9,505 nucleotides of DNA from Aquisalimonas sp. GTDB lineage: Bacteria; Pseudomonadota; Gammaproteobacteria; Nitrococcales; Aquisalimonadaceae. This document shows positions 1-7,088 of this stretch, in pieces (within the stretch, counting starts at the first letter, position 1; the number at the start of each line of letters is the position of its first letter). The stretch covers positions 1 to 9,505 of the forward strand of contig SLMR01000380.1 of assembly GCA_007133445.1 (NCBI GenBank), read 5' to 3'. Under the pieces are notes generated by a model. The model searched no databases. It was not told the origin of the DNA and saw only the letters and a list, made by a program, of their open reading frames with translations. Both the position numbers and the translations under genes were made by a program.

Positions 1-587
1 AGACCGGCGCCGAATTCTTCCGTCTGGCGGCGGGCCAGATTCAGTACTTCGATGATCGGCAGGTGGTTCTGGAGGGTGATCCCGGACCGGAACAGGAACG
101 CAACCGCTCGGACGTCATCGGCGAGGCGCGTCTCACCCTCCCCGCTGGCCTGCAGGCCAGCACCGAGGTCCAGTACAATCCGGACAGCGAGCGCACCACC
201 CTGGGCGGCGCACGGCTGAACTACCGCCCGCGCCCGGACGCGGTGTTCTCCGTCGGGTACCGGGCGCGACGGGACATGCAGGGCGATCTGGAGCTGGAGC
301 AGCGGGATTTCAGCTTGGCGTGGCCGGTGCACCCACGCTGGCATGTCCTGGGGGGCTGGAGCTATTCCATGCTCGAGGATCGAACACTGGAGAGCTTTGG
401 CGGTCTACAATACCGCGACTGTTGCTGGAGCGTCCGCTTGCTCGGGCGTTACTACCGCGAGGAGCAGGACATCGAACCGGAGCGCTCGGTGATGCTGCAG
501 TTCGAACTGCGCGGCCTGGGCTCCATCGGCGACGACGTCCAGGATTTCCTGGAAGACACCATCTACGGATACGGCAGGCGGAGGTAA
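1..587 (+). CDS. lptD: LPS-assembly protein LptD, C-terminal fragment
   Basis: This is the last 194 codons (frame beginning at base 3) of the outer-membrane beta-barrel that, with the lipoprotein LptE, inserts lipopolysaccharide into the outer leaflet. The reading frame is open from the left edge, so the start lies outside the window. The fragment reads as alternating beta strands typical of the LptD barrel, for example GQIQYFDDRQV near the start. Adjacent cysteines (codons at 420-425, in a YRDCCWSV context) match the conserved C-terminal Cys-Cys pair that forms the inter-domain disulfides needed for LptD function. It ends with a short polar tail after FLEDTIYGYG. surA starts 5 nt after the stop, the usual lptD-surA arrangement, and SurA is a chaperone for LptD. 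The family call is secure from the Cys pair plus context; most of the protein is not visible. Confidence 0.95.
   Translation, partial: TGAEFFRLAAGQIQYFDDRQVVLEGDPGPEQERNRSDVIGEARLTLPAGLQASTEVQYNPDSERTTLGGARLNYRPRPDAVFSVGYRARRDMQGDLELEQRDFSLAWPVHPRWHVLGGWSYSMLEDRTLESFGGLQYRDCCWSVRLLGRYYREEQDIEPERSVMLQFELRGLGSIGDDVQDFLEDTIYGYGRRR
580..584 (+). promoter_or_regulatory. ribosome binding site of surA
   Basis: GGAGG lies 8 nt upstream of a TTG codon at 593 and overlaps the last codons of lptD. It is the strongest Shine-Dalgarno match in this stretch, and its spacing supports the TTG at 593 as the surA start rather than the ATG at 656. Confidence 0.75.
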
Positions 588-592
588 CCGCA

Positions 593-1912
593 TTGATCGG
601 CAGGCAGTACCACTTTTCCCGACTGGGACGCCACATCTCGACGGCAGCCATCACCATGGCTCTCGCCGTGTTTGCCGCGACGGCCACCGCAGGACAGACC
701 CTGGAGCGCATCGTGGCGCTGGTCGACGATGACGTCATTCTGCAGTCCGAACTGGAAGCCGAGATCGAGGAGGTGGAGCAGCGCATGCGCGCCCAGGGAC
801 GGCGGCCGCCACCACGGGATGACCTGGTCGACCAGGTCATGGAGCAGCTGATCATGGAGCGGCTGCAGCTGGCACGGGCAGACCGCATGGGCATCAGCGT
901 CGATGACAACACCCTGAACGCCGCGCTGCAGCGCATCGCCCAGCAGAACAACATGAATCTGCAGCAGTTCCGGCAGGCGGTGACCCGGGAAGGCATCGAC
1001 TTCGGCCGCTTCCGCGAGGACATCCGCACCGACATCAAGCTGCAGCGCCTGCACCAGCAGCAGGTGCAGCGCCGCATCGAGGTGACCTCGCGGGACATCG
1101 AGGAATTCCTGGAAAGCCGCGCCGGGCGCGAGGATGACACCGAGTTCCAGGTGTCGCACATCCTCATCGGCCTGCCGGAGGCCGCTGACCCTGAAGAGGC
1201 TGAAGAAGCCGAGCAACGTGCCCAGGAAGTGCTGCAGCGCCTGCGCGACGGTGACGAGGATTTCGCCACCGTGGCCGCCGAAGTCTCCGACGCGCAGGAC
1301 GCACTGGAAGGGGGGGATCTGGGTTGGCGCCAGCCCGGCGAACTGCCCTCCATGTTCCAGGACGAGGTCATGGGCATGAGCGCCGGGGACCTGGCCGGGC
1401 CGATCCGCAGTCCCAGCGGCTTCCACATCGTCAAGCTGCGGGACACACGTGCCAGCGACCAGGAGGTGGTCCAGCAGACCCGTGCCCGCCACATCCTCAT
1501 CCAGCCCAGCGAAGTGGTCTCCCCGGAGGATGCCCGCACGCGCCTGCAGAACCTCTACGCCCGTATCGAGGACGGTGAGTCCTTCGAGGAAATGGCCCGC
1601 GCCCATTCCGACGACAGCGGCAGCGCCTCCCAGGGGGGTGATCTGGGCTGGATCAATCCCGGCCAGTTGGTCCCGGACTTCGAGGAAGTCATGGACGGGC
1701 TGGAACCGGGGGAGATGAGCGAACCCTTCGAGACCCGGTTCGGCTGGCACATCGTGCGAGTGGAGGAGCGCCGGGAGCACGACAGCACCGACGAGCGGCG
1801 CCGGGCCCAGGCAGTGCAGCAGATCCGCGAACGCAAGAGCGACGAGACGCTGGAGAACTGGTTGCGGGAGCTGCGGGACGACGCCTACGTGGAGCTGCGG
1901 CTGGACCGCTGA
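593..1912 (+). CDS. surA: periplasmic chaperone and peptidyl-prolyl isomerase SurA
   Basis: SurA escorts unfolded outer-membrane proteins across the periplasm to the BAM complex and carries parvulin-type prolyl isomerase domains. From a TTG start the product is 439 residues, close to the 428 of E. coli SurA. Residues 1-33 form a Sec signal peptide: basic n-region (R4, R10, R13), hydrophobic core, and ATA before GQT as a likely cleavage site. The SurA_N domain follows (about 35-175). Two parvulin domains follow at about 183-286 (VSHILIG, GGDLGW, SGFHIVKL) and 293-394 (ARHILIQ, GGDLGW, FGWHIVRVE), then a helical tail. The open frame extends upstream to 320 inside lptD, but that part has no SurA character. 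The next in-frame ATG (656) would leave a signal peptide with no basic n-region, so TTG is preferred. The stop overlaps the pdxA start by 1 nt (TGATG). Confidence 0.96.
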   Translation: MIGRQYHFSRLGRHISTAAITMALAVFAATATAGQTLERIVALVDDDVILQSELEAEIEEVEQRMRAQGRRPPPRDDLVDQVMEQLIMERLQLARADRMGISVDDNTLNAALQRIAQQNNMNLQQFRQAVTREGIDFGRFREDIRTDIKLQRLHQQQVQRRIEVTSRDIEEFLESRAGREDDTEFQVSHILIGLPEAADPEEAEEAEQRAQEVLQRLRDGDEDFATVAAEVSDAQDALEGGDLGWRQPGELPSMFQDEVMGMSAGDLAGPIRSPSGFHIVKLRDTRASDQEVVQQTRARHILIQPSEVVSPEDARTRLQNLYARIEDGESFEEMARAHSDDSGSASQGGDLGWINPGQLVPDFEEVMDGLEPGEMSEPFETRFGWHIVRVEERREHDSTDERRRAQAVQQIRERKSDETLENWLRELRDDAYVELRLDR

Positions 1913-2928
1913 TGGCGACGCAACGTCCGCCCCTGCTGGCGCTGACCGTCGGTGAACCCGCCGGCATCGGCCCGGATCTCGCGGTGACGCTCGCGAGCCG
2001 CGGCGCCCTGACCGACACCGTCCTGGTGGGCGATCCGGCGGTGCTGAGCGGGCGCGCCCGCCAGCTCGGGCTTGATCTGCCTCCCATCCGTGAATGCGCT
2101 GCCGCCGAGGCCACACCCGGCGGCGAGGAATTACAGGTGCTGCCTGCCCGGGTGGCCTCGGCGGTCACCCCTGGACGGCTGGATGCCGCCAACGGCGCAG
2201 CCGTGGTGGAGATGCTGCGCCTCGCCGGCGAGGGCGCCCGTAGCGGCGCCTTCGACGCCATCGTCACGGCGCCGCTGCACAAGGGCGTGATCAATGACGC
2301 CGGCATTCCCTTCTCCGGTCATACCGAGTTCTTCGCCGAACTCACCGGTGCCGCACTACCGGTGATGATGCTGGTGGCCGGCGAGCTGCGCGTGGCCCTG
2401 GTGACCACCCACCTGCCGCTACGGGAGGTAGCGGACGCCGTGACGGCGGACCGCCTGGAGCAGATCACACGCATCCTGGTGCGCGACCTGCAGGTGAAGT
2501 TCGGCCTGGACCGCCCACGGGTTCTGGTCAGCGGTCTCAACCCCCACGCCGGCGAGGGCGGTCATCTGGGCCGCGAGGAGCTGGAGATCATCGAACCGGT
2601 GCTGGAGCGCCTGCGCCGGGACGGCCTCGACCTGCACGGCCCGCTGCCGGCGGACACCCTATTCACCCCCGGGACGCTCGCCAGCGCCGACGCCGTGCTG
2701 GCGATGTATCACGATCAGGGGCTGCCCGTACTCAAGCACGCCGGTTTCGGCCACGCGGTCAATGTCACCCTCGGGCTGCCGATCATCCGCACTTCAGTGG
2801 ACCACGGCACCGCGCTGGACCTTGCCGGCACGGGGCGTGCCCGGGGCGGGAGCCTGGACGCGGCCCTGGCACTGGCCCGTGAGCTGGTGTGGCGATCCCG
2901 CCAGGCGACCGCGGACGAACGGGCATGA
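1912..2928 (+). CDS. pdxA: 4-hydroxythreonine-4-phosphate dehydrogenase PdxA
   Basis: PdxA oxidises 4-phospho-hydroxy-L-threonine with NAD(P)+ in the DXP-dependent pathway to pyridoxal 5'-phosphate; its product condenses with deoxyxylulose phosphate on PdxJ. The 338-residue length is near the 329 of E. coli. Visible family signatures include GEPAGIGPD (about 14-22), [10 protein letters not shown] with SGHTEFFA (119-142), [11 protein letters not shown] (210-220), [12 protein letters not shown] (265-276) and [16 protein letters not shown] (293-308). H167 (VTTHLPL), H212 and H267 correspond to the three histidines that bind the divalent metal. The ATG overlaps the surA stop by 1 nt, so translation is probably coupled; the 3' end overlaps rsmA by 4 nt. 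This is a cytoplasmic homodimer in the known family. Nothing unusual is seen. Confidence 0.97.
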   Translation: MATQRPPLLALTVGEPAGIGPDLAVTLASRGALTDTVLVGDPAVLSGRARQLGLDLPPIRECAAAEATPGGEELQVLPARVASAVTPGRLDAANGAAVVEMLRLAGEGARSGAFDAIVTAPLHKGVINDAGIPFSGHTEFFAELTGAALPVMMLVAGELRVALVTTHLPLREVADAVTADRLEQITRILVRDLQVKFGLDRPRVLVSGLNPHAGEGGHLGREELEIIEPVLERLRRDGLDLHGPLPADTLFTPGTLASADAVLAMYHDQGLPVLKHAGFGHAVNVTLGLPIIRTSVDHGTALDLAGTGRARGGSLDAALALARELVWRSRQATADERA

Positions 2929-3716
2929 GCAACGGCCACCGGCCGCGGAAGCGTTTCGGCCAGAACTTCCTCCACGATCGCCATGTCATCGACCGCATCC
3001 TGCGCGCGGTGGCGCCGCAACCGGGCGACCCGCTGGTGGAAATCGGCCCCGGCCAGGGCGCGCTCACCGGAGCACTGCTGCACGCCGCCGGACGCCTGGA
3101 AGCGGTGGAGATGGACCGTGACCTGGTGCCGGCGCTGGAGGAGCGCTTCAGCGGGGTGGGCGAGTTCCGCGTCCACCAGGGTGATGCCCTGGCGTTCGAC
3201 TTCCGGCGCTGCCACCAGGGCACCGGCCTGCGCCTGGTGGGGAATCTCCCCTACAACATCTCCACCCCGCTGCTGTTCCACCTGCTGGCCCAGGCCGGCG
3301 CCATCCGGGACATGCACTTCATGCTCCAGCGGGAAGTGGTGGACCGCATGGTGGCGCAGCCGGGCAGCCGCACCTACGGACGCCTGTCGGTGATGGTGCA
3401 GTACCAGTGCCGGGTAGAACGGCTTTTCACGGTGCCGCCGGGGGCGTTTCGTCCGGCACCGGCTGTGGATTCGGCGGTGGTACGACTGCAACCGCGACCG
3501 GAAGTGGACCCGGCCGGCGACGAAGCCCGCCACCTGGCGCGCGTCGTCACCGCCGCCTTCGCCCAGCGGCGCAAGACCTTGCGCAATACCCTGCGCGGCG
3601 TGCTCACCGCGGAGGACATGGAGGCCTGCGGGGTCGACCCCACCCAGCGGGCCGAACAATTGACGCTGGACACCTTCCTGCAGCTTGCCGCGCGGCTGCG
3701 TGATTCGCGACACTAA
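2925..3716 (+). CDS. rsmA: 16S rRNA adenine(1518/1519)-N6-dimethyltransferase RsmA (KsgA)
   Basis: RsmA uses S-adenosylmethionine to dimethylate two adjacent adenines in the 3'-terminal helix of 16S rRNA, a late step of 30S maturation; loss of this activity gives kasugamycin resistance. The product is 263 residues (E. coli 273). Family motifs are all present: [10 protein letters not shown] (9-18), the SAM-binding motif EIGPGQG (39-45), the acidic VEMDRD (61-66), the catalytic NLPYN (107-111), [16 protein letters not shown] (171-186) and [12 protein letters not shown] (212-223). The ATG at 2925 overlaps the pdxA stop (ATGA). A GTG at 2889 would add 12 residues unlike the family, so the ATG is chosen. 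No good Shine-Dalgarno is seen before it, consistent with translational coupling to pdxA. It sits in the conserved surA-pdxA-rsmA order. Confidence 0.97.
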   Translation: MSNGHRPRKRFGQNFLHDRHVIDRILRAVAPQPGDPLVEIGPGQGALTGALLHAAGRLEAVEMDRDLVPALEERFSGVGEFRVHQGDALAFDFRRCHQGTGLRLVGNLPYNISTPLLFHLLAQAGAIRDMHFMLQREVVDRMVAQPGSRTYGRLSVMVQYQCRVERLFTVPPGAFRPAPAVDSAVVRLQPRPEVDPAGDEARHLARVVTAAFAQRRKTLRNTLRGVLTAEDMEACGVDPTQRAEQLTLDTFLQLAARLRDSRH

Positions 3717-3754
3717 GGCGAACCGACACCGAGCCACCACCGGCGGGAGCCTTC

Positions 3755-4186
3755 GTGACACCCTACTCCACCATTCTCCTGGCCGTGGATTTCACCCCGG
3801 ATGCCGGCCGTATCGCCGCGCGCGCCCGTCAGCTCGCCCACGCCAGTGACGCGCGACTGCATCTGGTTCACGTGGTGGAGCACATCCCCATCGACGCCGC
3901 CGGGGAATTCCTCGGCCCGCCGCAAGAGGATCTGCACGAGCAGATGATCGCCACGGCCCAGGAACGCCTCGCCGAATACGCGCGTGCCGAAGGGCTCGAA
4001 CATGCTGACCGCCACGTCACCGCGGGCTACACCAAGTACGAGATCCTCGAACACGCCGAGGCCATCGACGCCGACCTCATCGTGGTCGGCAGCCACGGCC
4101 GCCACGGTCTGGCACTGCTGCTCGGCTCCACCGCCAACGCGGTGCTGCACGGCGCCCCGTGCGACGTGCTGGCAGTGCGACTGTAG
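3755..4186 (+). CDS. universal stress protein, UspA family
   Basis: This is a 143-residue single-domain cytoplasmic protein of the Usp alpha/beta fold. It opens with the family strand YSTILLAVDFTPDA (4-17), continues with LHLVHVVEHI (35-44), and ends with DADLIVVGSHGRHG...LLGSTANAVL...CDVLAVRL (106-143). The start is GTG at 3755, preceded by GGGAG (3745-3749) with a 5-nt spacer. The nucleotide-binding loop in ATP-binding Usps is G-2x-G-9x-G-(S/T); here G112, G115 and G124-S125 give G-2x-G-8x-G-S, one residue shorter, so ATP binding cannot be assumed. The gene lies 38 nt after rsmA and may be read through from it. Only 4 nt separate its stop from that of the small convergent gene. The exact physiological role of this Usp cannot be told from sequence. 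Confidence 0.93.
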   Translation: MTPYSTILLAVDFTPDAGRIAARARQLAHASDARLHLVHVVEHIPIDAAGEFLGPPQEDLHEQMIATAQERLAEYARAEGLEHADRHVTAGYTKYEILEHAEAIDADLIVVGSHGRHGLALLLGSTANAVLHGAPCDVLAVRL

Positions 4187-4190
4187 CGTC

Positions 4191-4292
4191 CTACACGGAG
4201 ATGAGCAGAGTCACCACGGTGCCGATAATGACAACTGCCGCCAGCACGGCGAGCGGATCGATCGTGGGGAATCGCTTGCGACGAAATGACAT
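4191..4292 (-). CDS. small predicted single-pass membrane protein, 33 residues, unknown function
   Basis: On the - strand an ATG at 4292 opens a 33-residue frame: a basic N-terminus (MSFRRKRF), then PTIDP, then about 20 hydrophobic residues (LAVLAAVVIIGTVVTLLISV) to the stop. This is the layout of a small inner-membrane protein with the basic end in the cytoplasm. A GAGGA site (4304-4300) sits 7 nt before the ATG, a good Shine-Dalgarno. The frame stays open upstream to 4517, but those residues are low-complexity and unlike a protein domain, so the short start is preferred. It is convergent with the usp gene, stop to stop 4 nt apart, with no visible terminator between. I do not recognise a family. 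It could also be a chance ORF in a GC-rich intergenic region, but the ribosome site and clean helix argue for a real gene. Confidence 0.5.
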   Translation of the reverse strand: MSFRRKRFPTIDPLAVLAAVVIIGTVVTLLISV

Positions 4293-4390
4293 GGGTCCAT
4301 CCTCATTGCCTTGTCCGGCGTTCTCGTGACCGGTCAAAGGTTCTTGTTGGCGATATTGCTTGAAGGGCGATACCGACTGGTACCGCGCGA

Positions 4391-4420
4391 CCTGACATTT
4401 TTCGTATATAAGTTGCTGAG
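4391..4420. promoter_or_regulatory. A/T-rich patch, possible promoter region
   Basis: Within the 322-nt gap between the small - strand ORF and tal, this is the only markedly A/T-rich stretch (TTTTTCG followed by TATATAAG at 4405-4412). Read as TATATA or TATAAG on the + strand, or TATATA on the - strand, it could serve as a -10 element for either divergent gene. I find no convincing -35 at 16-18 bp on either strand. The rest of the gap (4293-4614) is C-rich and shows no other clear signal. Weak call. Confidence 0.25.
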
Positions 4421-4614
4421 TATCCCAGACACTTCCTTTCCGGTACAAGCCATTTCGCCATCGGCCGCCGCCGCTGACGCCCCCGTTGCACCCCTGAACG
4501 CCCCTTTCTGGCGACACCTTGAGCCGTTACACTGTCGCATTCGGGCTGGTCCGGCCGACAGTGGCGGTCTCCAGGGACACAGCCGGCGTCATGTATCGAG
4601 GCGAGAGCATCCCC

Positions 4615-5718
4615 ATGAGCACGAATCCCCTGAGGGCCCTCGGCGAGCTGGGCCAGAGTGTCTGGTACGACAACATCCACCGAGACATGCTGGACAACGG
4701 TGAGCTGGCACGGCTGGTGGCGGACGATGGTCTGCGCGGGGTGACGTCGAACCCGACCATCTTCGACAAGGCCATCTCCGGCGGCGACACCTACGATGGC
4801 GCCATGGCGGAGGCCCTGCGACACAACCCGGAACTGGGGGCAGCCGAGCTGTTCAACCACCTGGCGGTGGCCGACATCCGTGACGCCGCCGACGTCATCT
4901 ACCCGGTGTACCAGCGCACCGACGGTGTCGACGGCATGGTGAGCATGGAAGTCTCCCCGGCTCTTGCCCACGACACCGACGGCACCATCGCCGAGGCCCG
5001 GCGCCTGTGGGCGTGGATGGACCGCCCCAACGTCATGGTCAAGGTACCCGCGACGGCGGAGGGCGTGCCGGCCATCGAGACGCTGATCGCCGAGGGCATC
5101 AACGTCAACGTGACGCTGCTGTTCTCCCTGCGCCGCTACGCCGAGGTGGTGGACGCCTACCTCGCCGGCCTGCAGCAGCGCGCCCGCCGCGGCGAGGCGG
5201 TGGACCGAGTGCGCTCCGTTGCCAGCTTTTTCGTCAGCCGCGTGGACAGCGCCATCGACCCGGGCCTGGACGGTGAGCTCGCGGGGCTGCGCGGCACCGC
5301 GGCCATCGCCAACGCCAAGTGCGCCTACCGCCACTTCGAGGAGGTCTTCGACGGTTCCCGCTTCGAGGACCTGCGCGCGCTGGGCGCCCGGGAGCAGCGC
5401 CTGCTCTGGGCCAGCACCGGCACCAAGAACCCGGACTACAGTGACGTCATGTACGTGGAGGCGCTGATCGGCGACCGCACCGTGAACACACTGCCGCCGG
5501 CCACCTATGACGCCTACCGTGACCACGGCCAGCCCCGGGCGCGCATCCACGATGACATGGATCAGGCTCCGGAGACCCTGCGCCGGCTGGAGCAGGCCGG
5601 CATCGACCTGGCCGAGGTCACCGCGACCCTGGAGCGCGACGGCGTGCAGGCCTTCCTGGACTCCTACAACAACCTGTTGAAGAGCCTCGACGAGAAAGCC
5701 AAATCCATTGCCGCCTGA
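4615..5718 (+). CDS. tal: transaldolase (long, TIGR00876-like type)
   Basis: Transaldolase moves a dihydroxyacetone unit between sedoheptulose 7-phosphate and glyceraldehyde 3-phosphate in the non-oxidative pentose phosphate pathway, through a lysine Schiff base. The product is 367 residues, longer than E. coli TalB (317) and matching the roughly 370-residue class found in actinobacteria, cyanobacteria and several gammaproteobacteria. Signatures are NPLRALGELGQSVWYDNI (4-21), the TSNPTIFDKAI strand (44-54), NVMVKVPAT with the expected catalytic lysine K143, GINVNVTLLFS (161-171), ASFFVSRVD and LLWASTGTKNP. The ATG at 4615 begins exactly where family members begin; an in-frame ATG at 4591 or a frame open to 4519 would add non-conserved residues. 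A GAGAG lies 7 nt before the start. apaG follows after 22 nt, so the three genes tal-apaG-apaH may be co-transcribed. Confidence 0.95.
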   Translation: MSTNPLRALGELGQSVWYDNIHRDMLDNGELARLVADDGLRGVTSNPTIFDKAISGGDTYDGAMAEALRHNPELGAAELFNHLAVADIRDAADVIYPVYQRTDGVDGMVSMEVSPALAHDTDGTIAEARRLWAWMDRPNVMVKVPATAEGVPAIETLIAEGINVNVTLLFSLRRYAEVVDAYLAGLQQRARRGEAVDRVRSVASFFVSRVDSAIDPGLDGELAGLRGTAAIANAKCAYRHFEEVFDGSRFEDLRALGAREQRLLWASTGTKNPDYSDVMYVEALIGDRTVNTLPPATYDAYRDHGQPRARIHDDMDQAPETLRRLEQAGIDLAEVTATLERDGVQAFLDSYNNLLKSLDEKAKSIAA

Positions 5719-5740
5719 AGACAACAAGGCCAGACACCCG

Positions 5741-6130
5741 ATGATCATGACCGACAGCGAGCGCTACAACATCGAAGTGGACGTGGAGCCCGCGTACCTG
5801 GACGAAGAATCGGAGCCGGAAGAGGACCGGTTCGTCTTCAGTTACACGGTCACGATCCGCAACACCGGGGACGTCCCCGCGCGCCTGATCAGTCGCCACT
5901 GGGTCATTACCGATGCCAACGGCGACGAGCGGGAGGTGCGCGGCGAAGGCGTGGTCGGCGAGCAGCCGCACCTGGAACCCGGCAAGGGCTTCCGCTACAC
6001 CAGCGGTGCCATGCTGGAGACCCCGGTGGGCAGCATGCACGGCTCCTACGAGCTGCTGGCCGATGACGGGGTCACCTTCACGGCAGAAATCCCGCCGTTC
6101 ACCCTGGCCGGCCCGCGCACCCTTCACTGA
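5741..6130 (+). CDS. apaG: ApaG protein (DUF525)
   Basis: ApaG is a small cytoplasmic protein with a fibronectin type III-like beta-sandwich fold; its biochemical role is not firmly established, although it is genetically linked to apaH. The product is 129 residues from the ATG at 5741 (E. coli 125). Typical features are FSYTVTIRNTGDVPARLISRHWVITDANG (about 33-61), the EVRGEGVVGEQPHLEPGKGF stretch (64-83), and YTSGAMLETPVGSMHGSYEL (84-103) ahead of a C-terminal IPPFTLAGP. AAGG (5725-5728) is the nearest Shine-Dalgarno-like sequence, 12 nt before the ATG. A second in-frame ATG at 5747 is possible. The N-terminus carries an acidic stretch (EESEPEED), longer than in E. coli. It sits 22 nt after tal and 18 nt before apaH, keeping the conserved apaG-apaH order. 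Confidence 0.94.
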   Translation: MIMTDSERYNIEVDVEPAYLDEESEPEEDRFVFSYTVTIRNTGDVPARLISRHWVITDANGDEREVRGEGVVGEQPHLEPGKGFRYTSGAMLETPVGSMHGSYELLADDGVTFTAEIPPFTLAGPRTLH

Positions 6131-6148
6131 ACCGGATCGAACCCAGCG

Positions 6149-6991
6149 GTGGCTATTTATTGTATTGGCGACATCCAGGGCTGTAACAGCGAGCTCCAAC
6201 GACTACTGGAGCAGCTACGGTTCGACCCCGCCCATGATCGCCTCTGGTTCGTCGGCGATATCGTCAACCGCGGCCCCGAGTCCCTGGAGGCGCTGCGTTT
6301 CGTCCACTCCCTGGGCGACAGCGCGATTACCATCCTCGGCAATCACGACATCCACCTGCTGGCATGCTGGCGGGGCTACGCGGAGCCGAAGCCGGCCGAC
6401 ACCATCCAGGAGATCCTGGACGCCCCTGACTGCGACGAGCTCCTGCACTGGCTGCGCCATCGCCCGCTGATGCACGAGGATACTTCCCTGGGCTACGCCA
6501 TGCTTCACGCGGGCCTGTACCCGGGCTGGACCCTGCAGGACGCCCGCGCCCTCGCTCCCGAGGGCGAAGCCGCCCTGCAGGCGCCGACGGACCGGTTCGA
6601 CGCCTTCATGGCCCAACTCTACGGGGACAAGCCGGACCGCTGGTCGCCGGAGCTGGAAGGCTGGGACCGGCTGCGGTTCATCATCAACGCCTTCACCCGC
6701 ATGCGCTACTGCGACGCCCAGAAACGCATGCTGATGGACTACAAGGGCGCCCCCGAGACGCGTCCGGACGGCCACTACCCATGGTTCCAGACGCCGGGCC
6801 GCAAACCCGTGGGCGAGCCGCTCACGGTCGTCAGCGGGCACTGGTCCACCCTGGGATTCGAGGAAGGCGATGGCTTCATCACCATCGACACAGGCTGCCT
6901 CTGGGGCGGCACCCTCACCGCCATCCGCCTGGATGGCGTACGCGAGCGGGTGGCCTGCAAGTGCGAGGGGGCTCGCAGACCGGGGCGTTGA
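6149..6991 (+). CDS. apaH: bis(5'-nucleosyl)-tetraphosphatase, symmetrical (ApaH)
   Basis: ApaH hydrolyses diadenosine tetraphosphate symmetrically to two ADP and can remove Np4 caps from bacterial RNA. It is a cytoplasmic calcineurin-like metallophosphatase. The product is 280 residues, the E. coli length. Metal-binding motifs are intact: GDIQGC (7-12), VGDIVNRGPES (35-45) and LGNHDIHLLA (63-72), followed by the family features MLHAGLYPGW and VVSGHWSTLG, and DTGCLWGG near the C-terminus. The start is GTG at 6149, directly giving AIYCIGDIQG, as expected at the N-terminus of the family; the region before it (GGAT at 6134-6137) is only a poor ribosome site, so coupling to apaG (18 nt upstream) is plausible. 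Downstream lies the REP block rather than folA, the neighbour seen in some other gammaproteobacteria. Confidence 0.96.
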   Translation: MAIYCIGDIQGCNSELQRLLEQLRFDPAHDRLWFVGDIVNRGPESLEALRFVHSLGDSAITILGNHDIHLLACWRGYAEPKPADTIQEILDAPDCDELLHWLRHRPLMHEDTSLGYAMLHAGLYPGWTLQDARALAPEGEAALQAPTDRFDAFMAQLYGDKPDRWSPELEGWDRLRFIINAFTRMRYCDAQKRMLMDYKGAPETRPDGHYPWFQTPGRKPVGEPLTVVSGHWSTLGFEEGDGFITIDTGCLWGGTLTAIRLDGVRERVACKCEGARRPGR

Positions 6992-7002
6992 GCGGATGCT
7001 GG

Positions 7003-7057
7003 AGATCGCGGTGCGCGCCGCTCCTACGTAGGTGTGGGGCGGGTTCTGCCGCGATCT
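7003..7057. repeat. head-to-head pair of REP-like palindromes, GTAG type with CCGCGATC ends
   Basis: The centre is the 10-bp palindrome CCTACGTAGG (7023-7032), in which CTAC (7024-7027) and GTAG (7028-7031) abut. Outward from each foot comes an imperfect GC hairpin ending in the same 9-bp sequence, AGATCGCGG (7003-7011) on the left and its exact reverse complement CCGCGATCT (7049-7057) on the right. Small GCGG/CCGC stems are visible in each half (7008-7011 with 7018-7021; 7039-7042 with 7049-7052). REPs with a GTAG foot followed by an imperfect palindrome are known products of RAYT transposases, and paired inverted copies form REPIN/BIME units. The assignment to that class is by pattern only. 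Confidence 0.7.
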
Positions 7058-7065
7058 GCGCCGGA

Positions 7066-7086
7066 CGGTGCATCAAGATGCACCCT
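7066..7086 (-). repeat. REP-like hairpin, left copy of a 21-bp inverted repeat
   Basis: The core GGTGCATCAAGATGCACC (7067-7084) is a perfect 8-bp stem around AA. Read on the - strand it follows GCAG (7088-7085), a degenerate form of the GTAG foot. Bases 7066-7086 are the exact reverse complement of 7251-7271. Confidence 0.75.
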
Positions 7087-7088
7087 GC

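Noticed and set aside
563..2116. 517-codon open frame on the - strand across surA and pdxA, and a second of 409 codons at 310-1539
   Set aside because: Both run antisense to well-supported genes; long antisense frames are common at this GC content. The translations show no domain pattern and look like shadows.
2889..2924. GTG at 2889 as an upstream start for rsmA
   Set aside because: It adds 12 residues not seen in the family and lies deep within pdxA; the ATG at 2925 overlaps the pdxA stop and gives the expected N-terminus.
4187..4190. Intrinsic terminator between usp and the small convergent ORF
   Set aside because: The stops are four bases apart and no hairpin with a T-run is visible in either direction.
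4293..4517. Longer version of the small - strand ORF (108 codons)
   Set aside because: The extra N-terminal part is low-complexity and would make the membrane helix an odd C-terminal tail; the internal ATG at 4292 has the good ribosome site.
4519..4614. Longer start for tal (frame open from 4519, ATG at 4591)
   Set aside because: The extra residues precede the conserved NPLRALGELGQSVW start of the family; ATG 4615 with GAGAG 7 nt upstream fits the usual length.
4303..5748. 481-codon - strand open frame over tal
   Set aside because: Shadow of the transaldolase gene; no recognisable protein features and it runs into the intergenic region without a plausible start signal.
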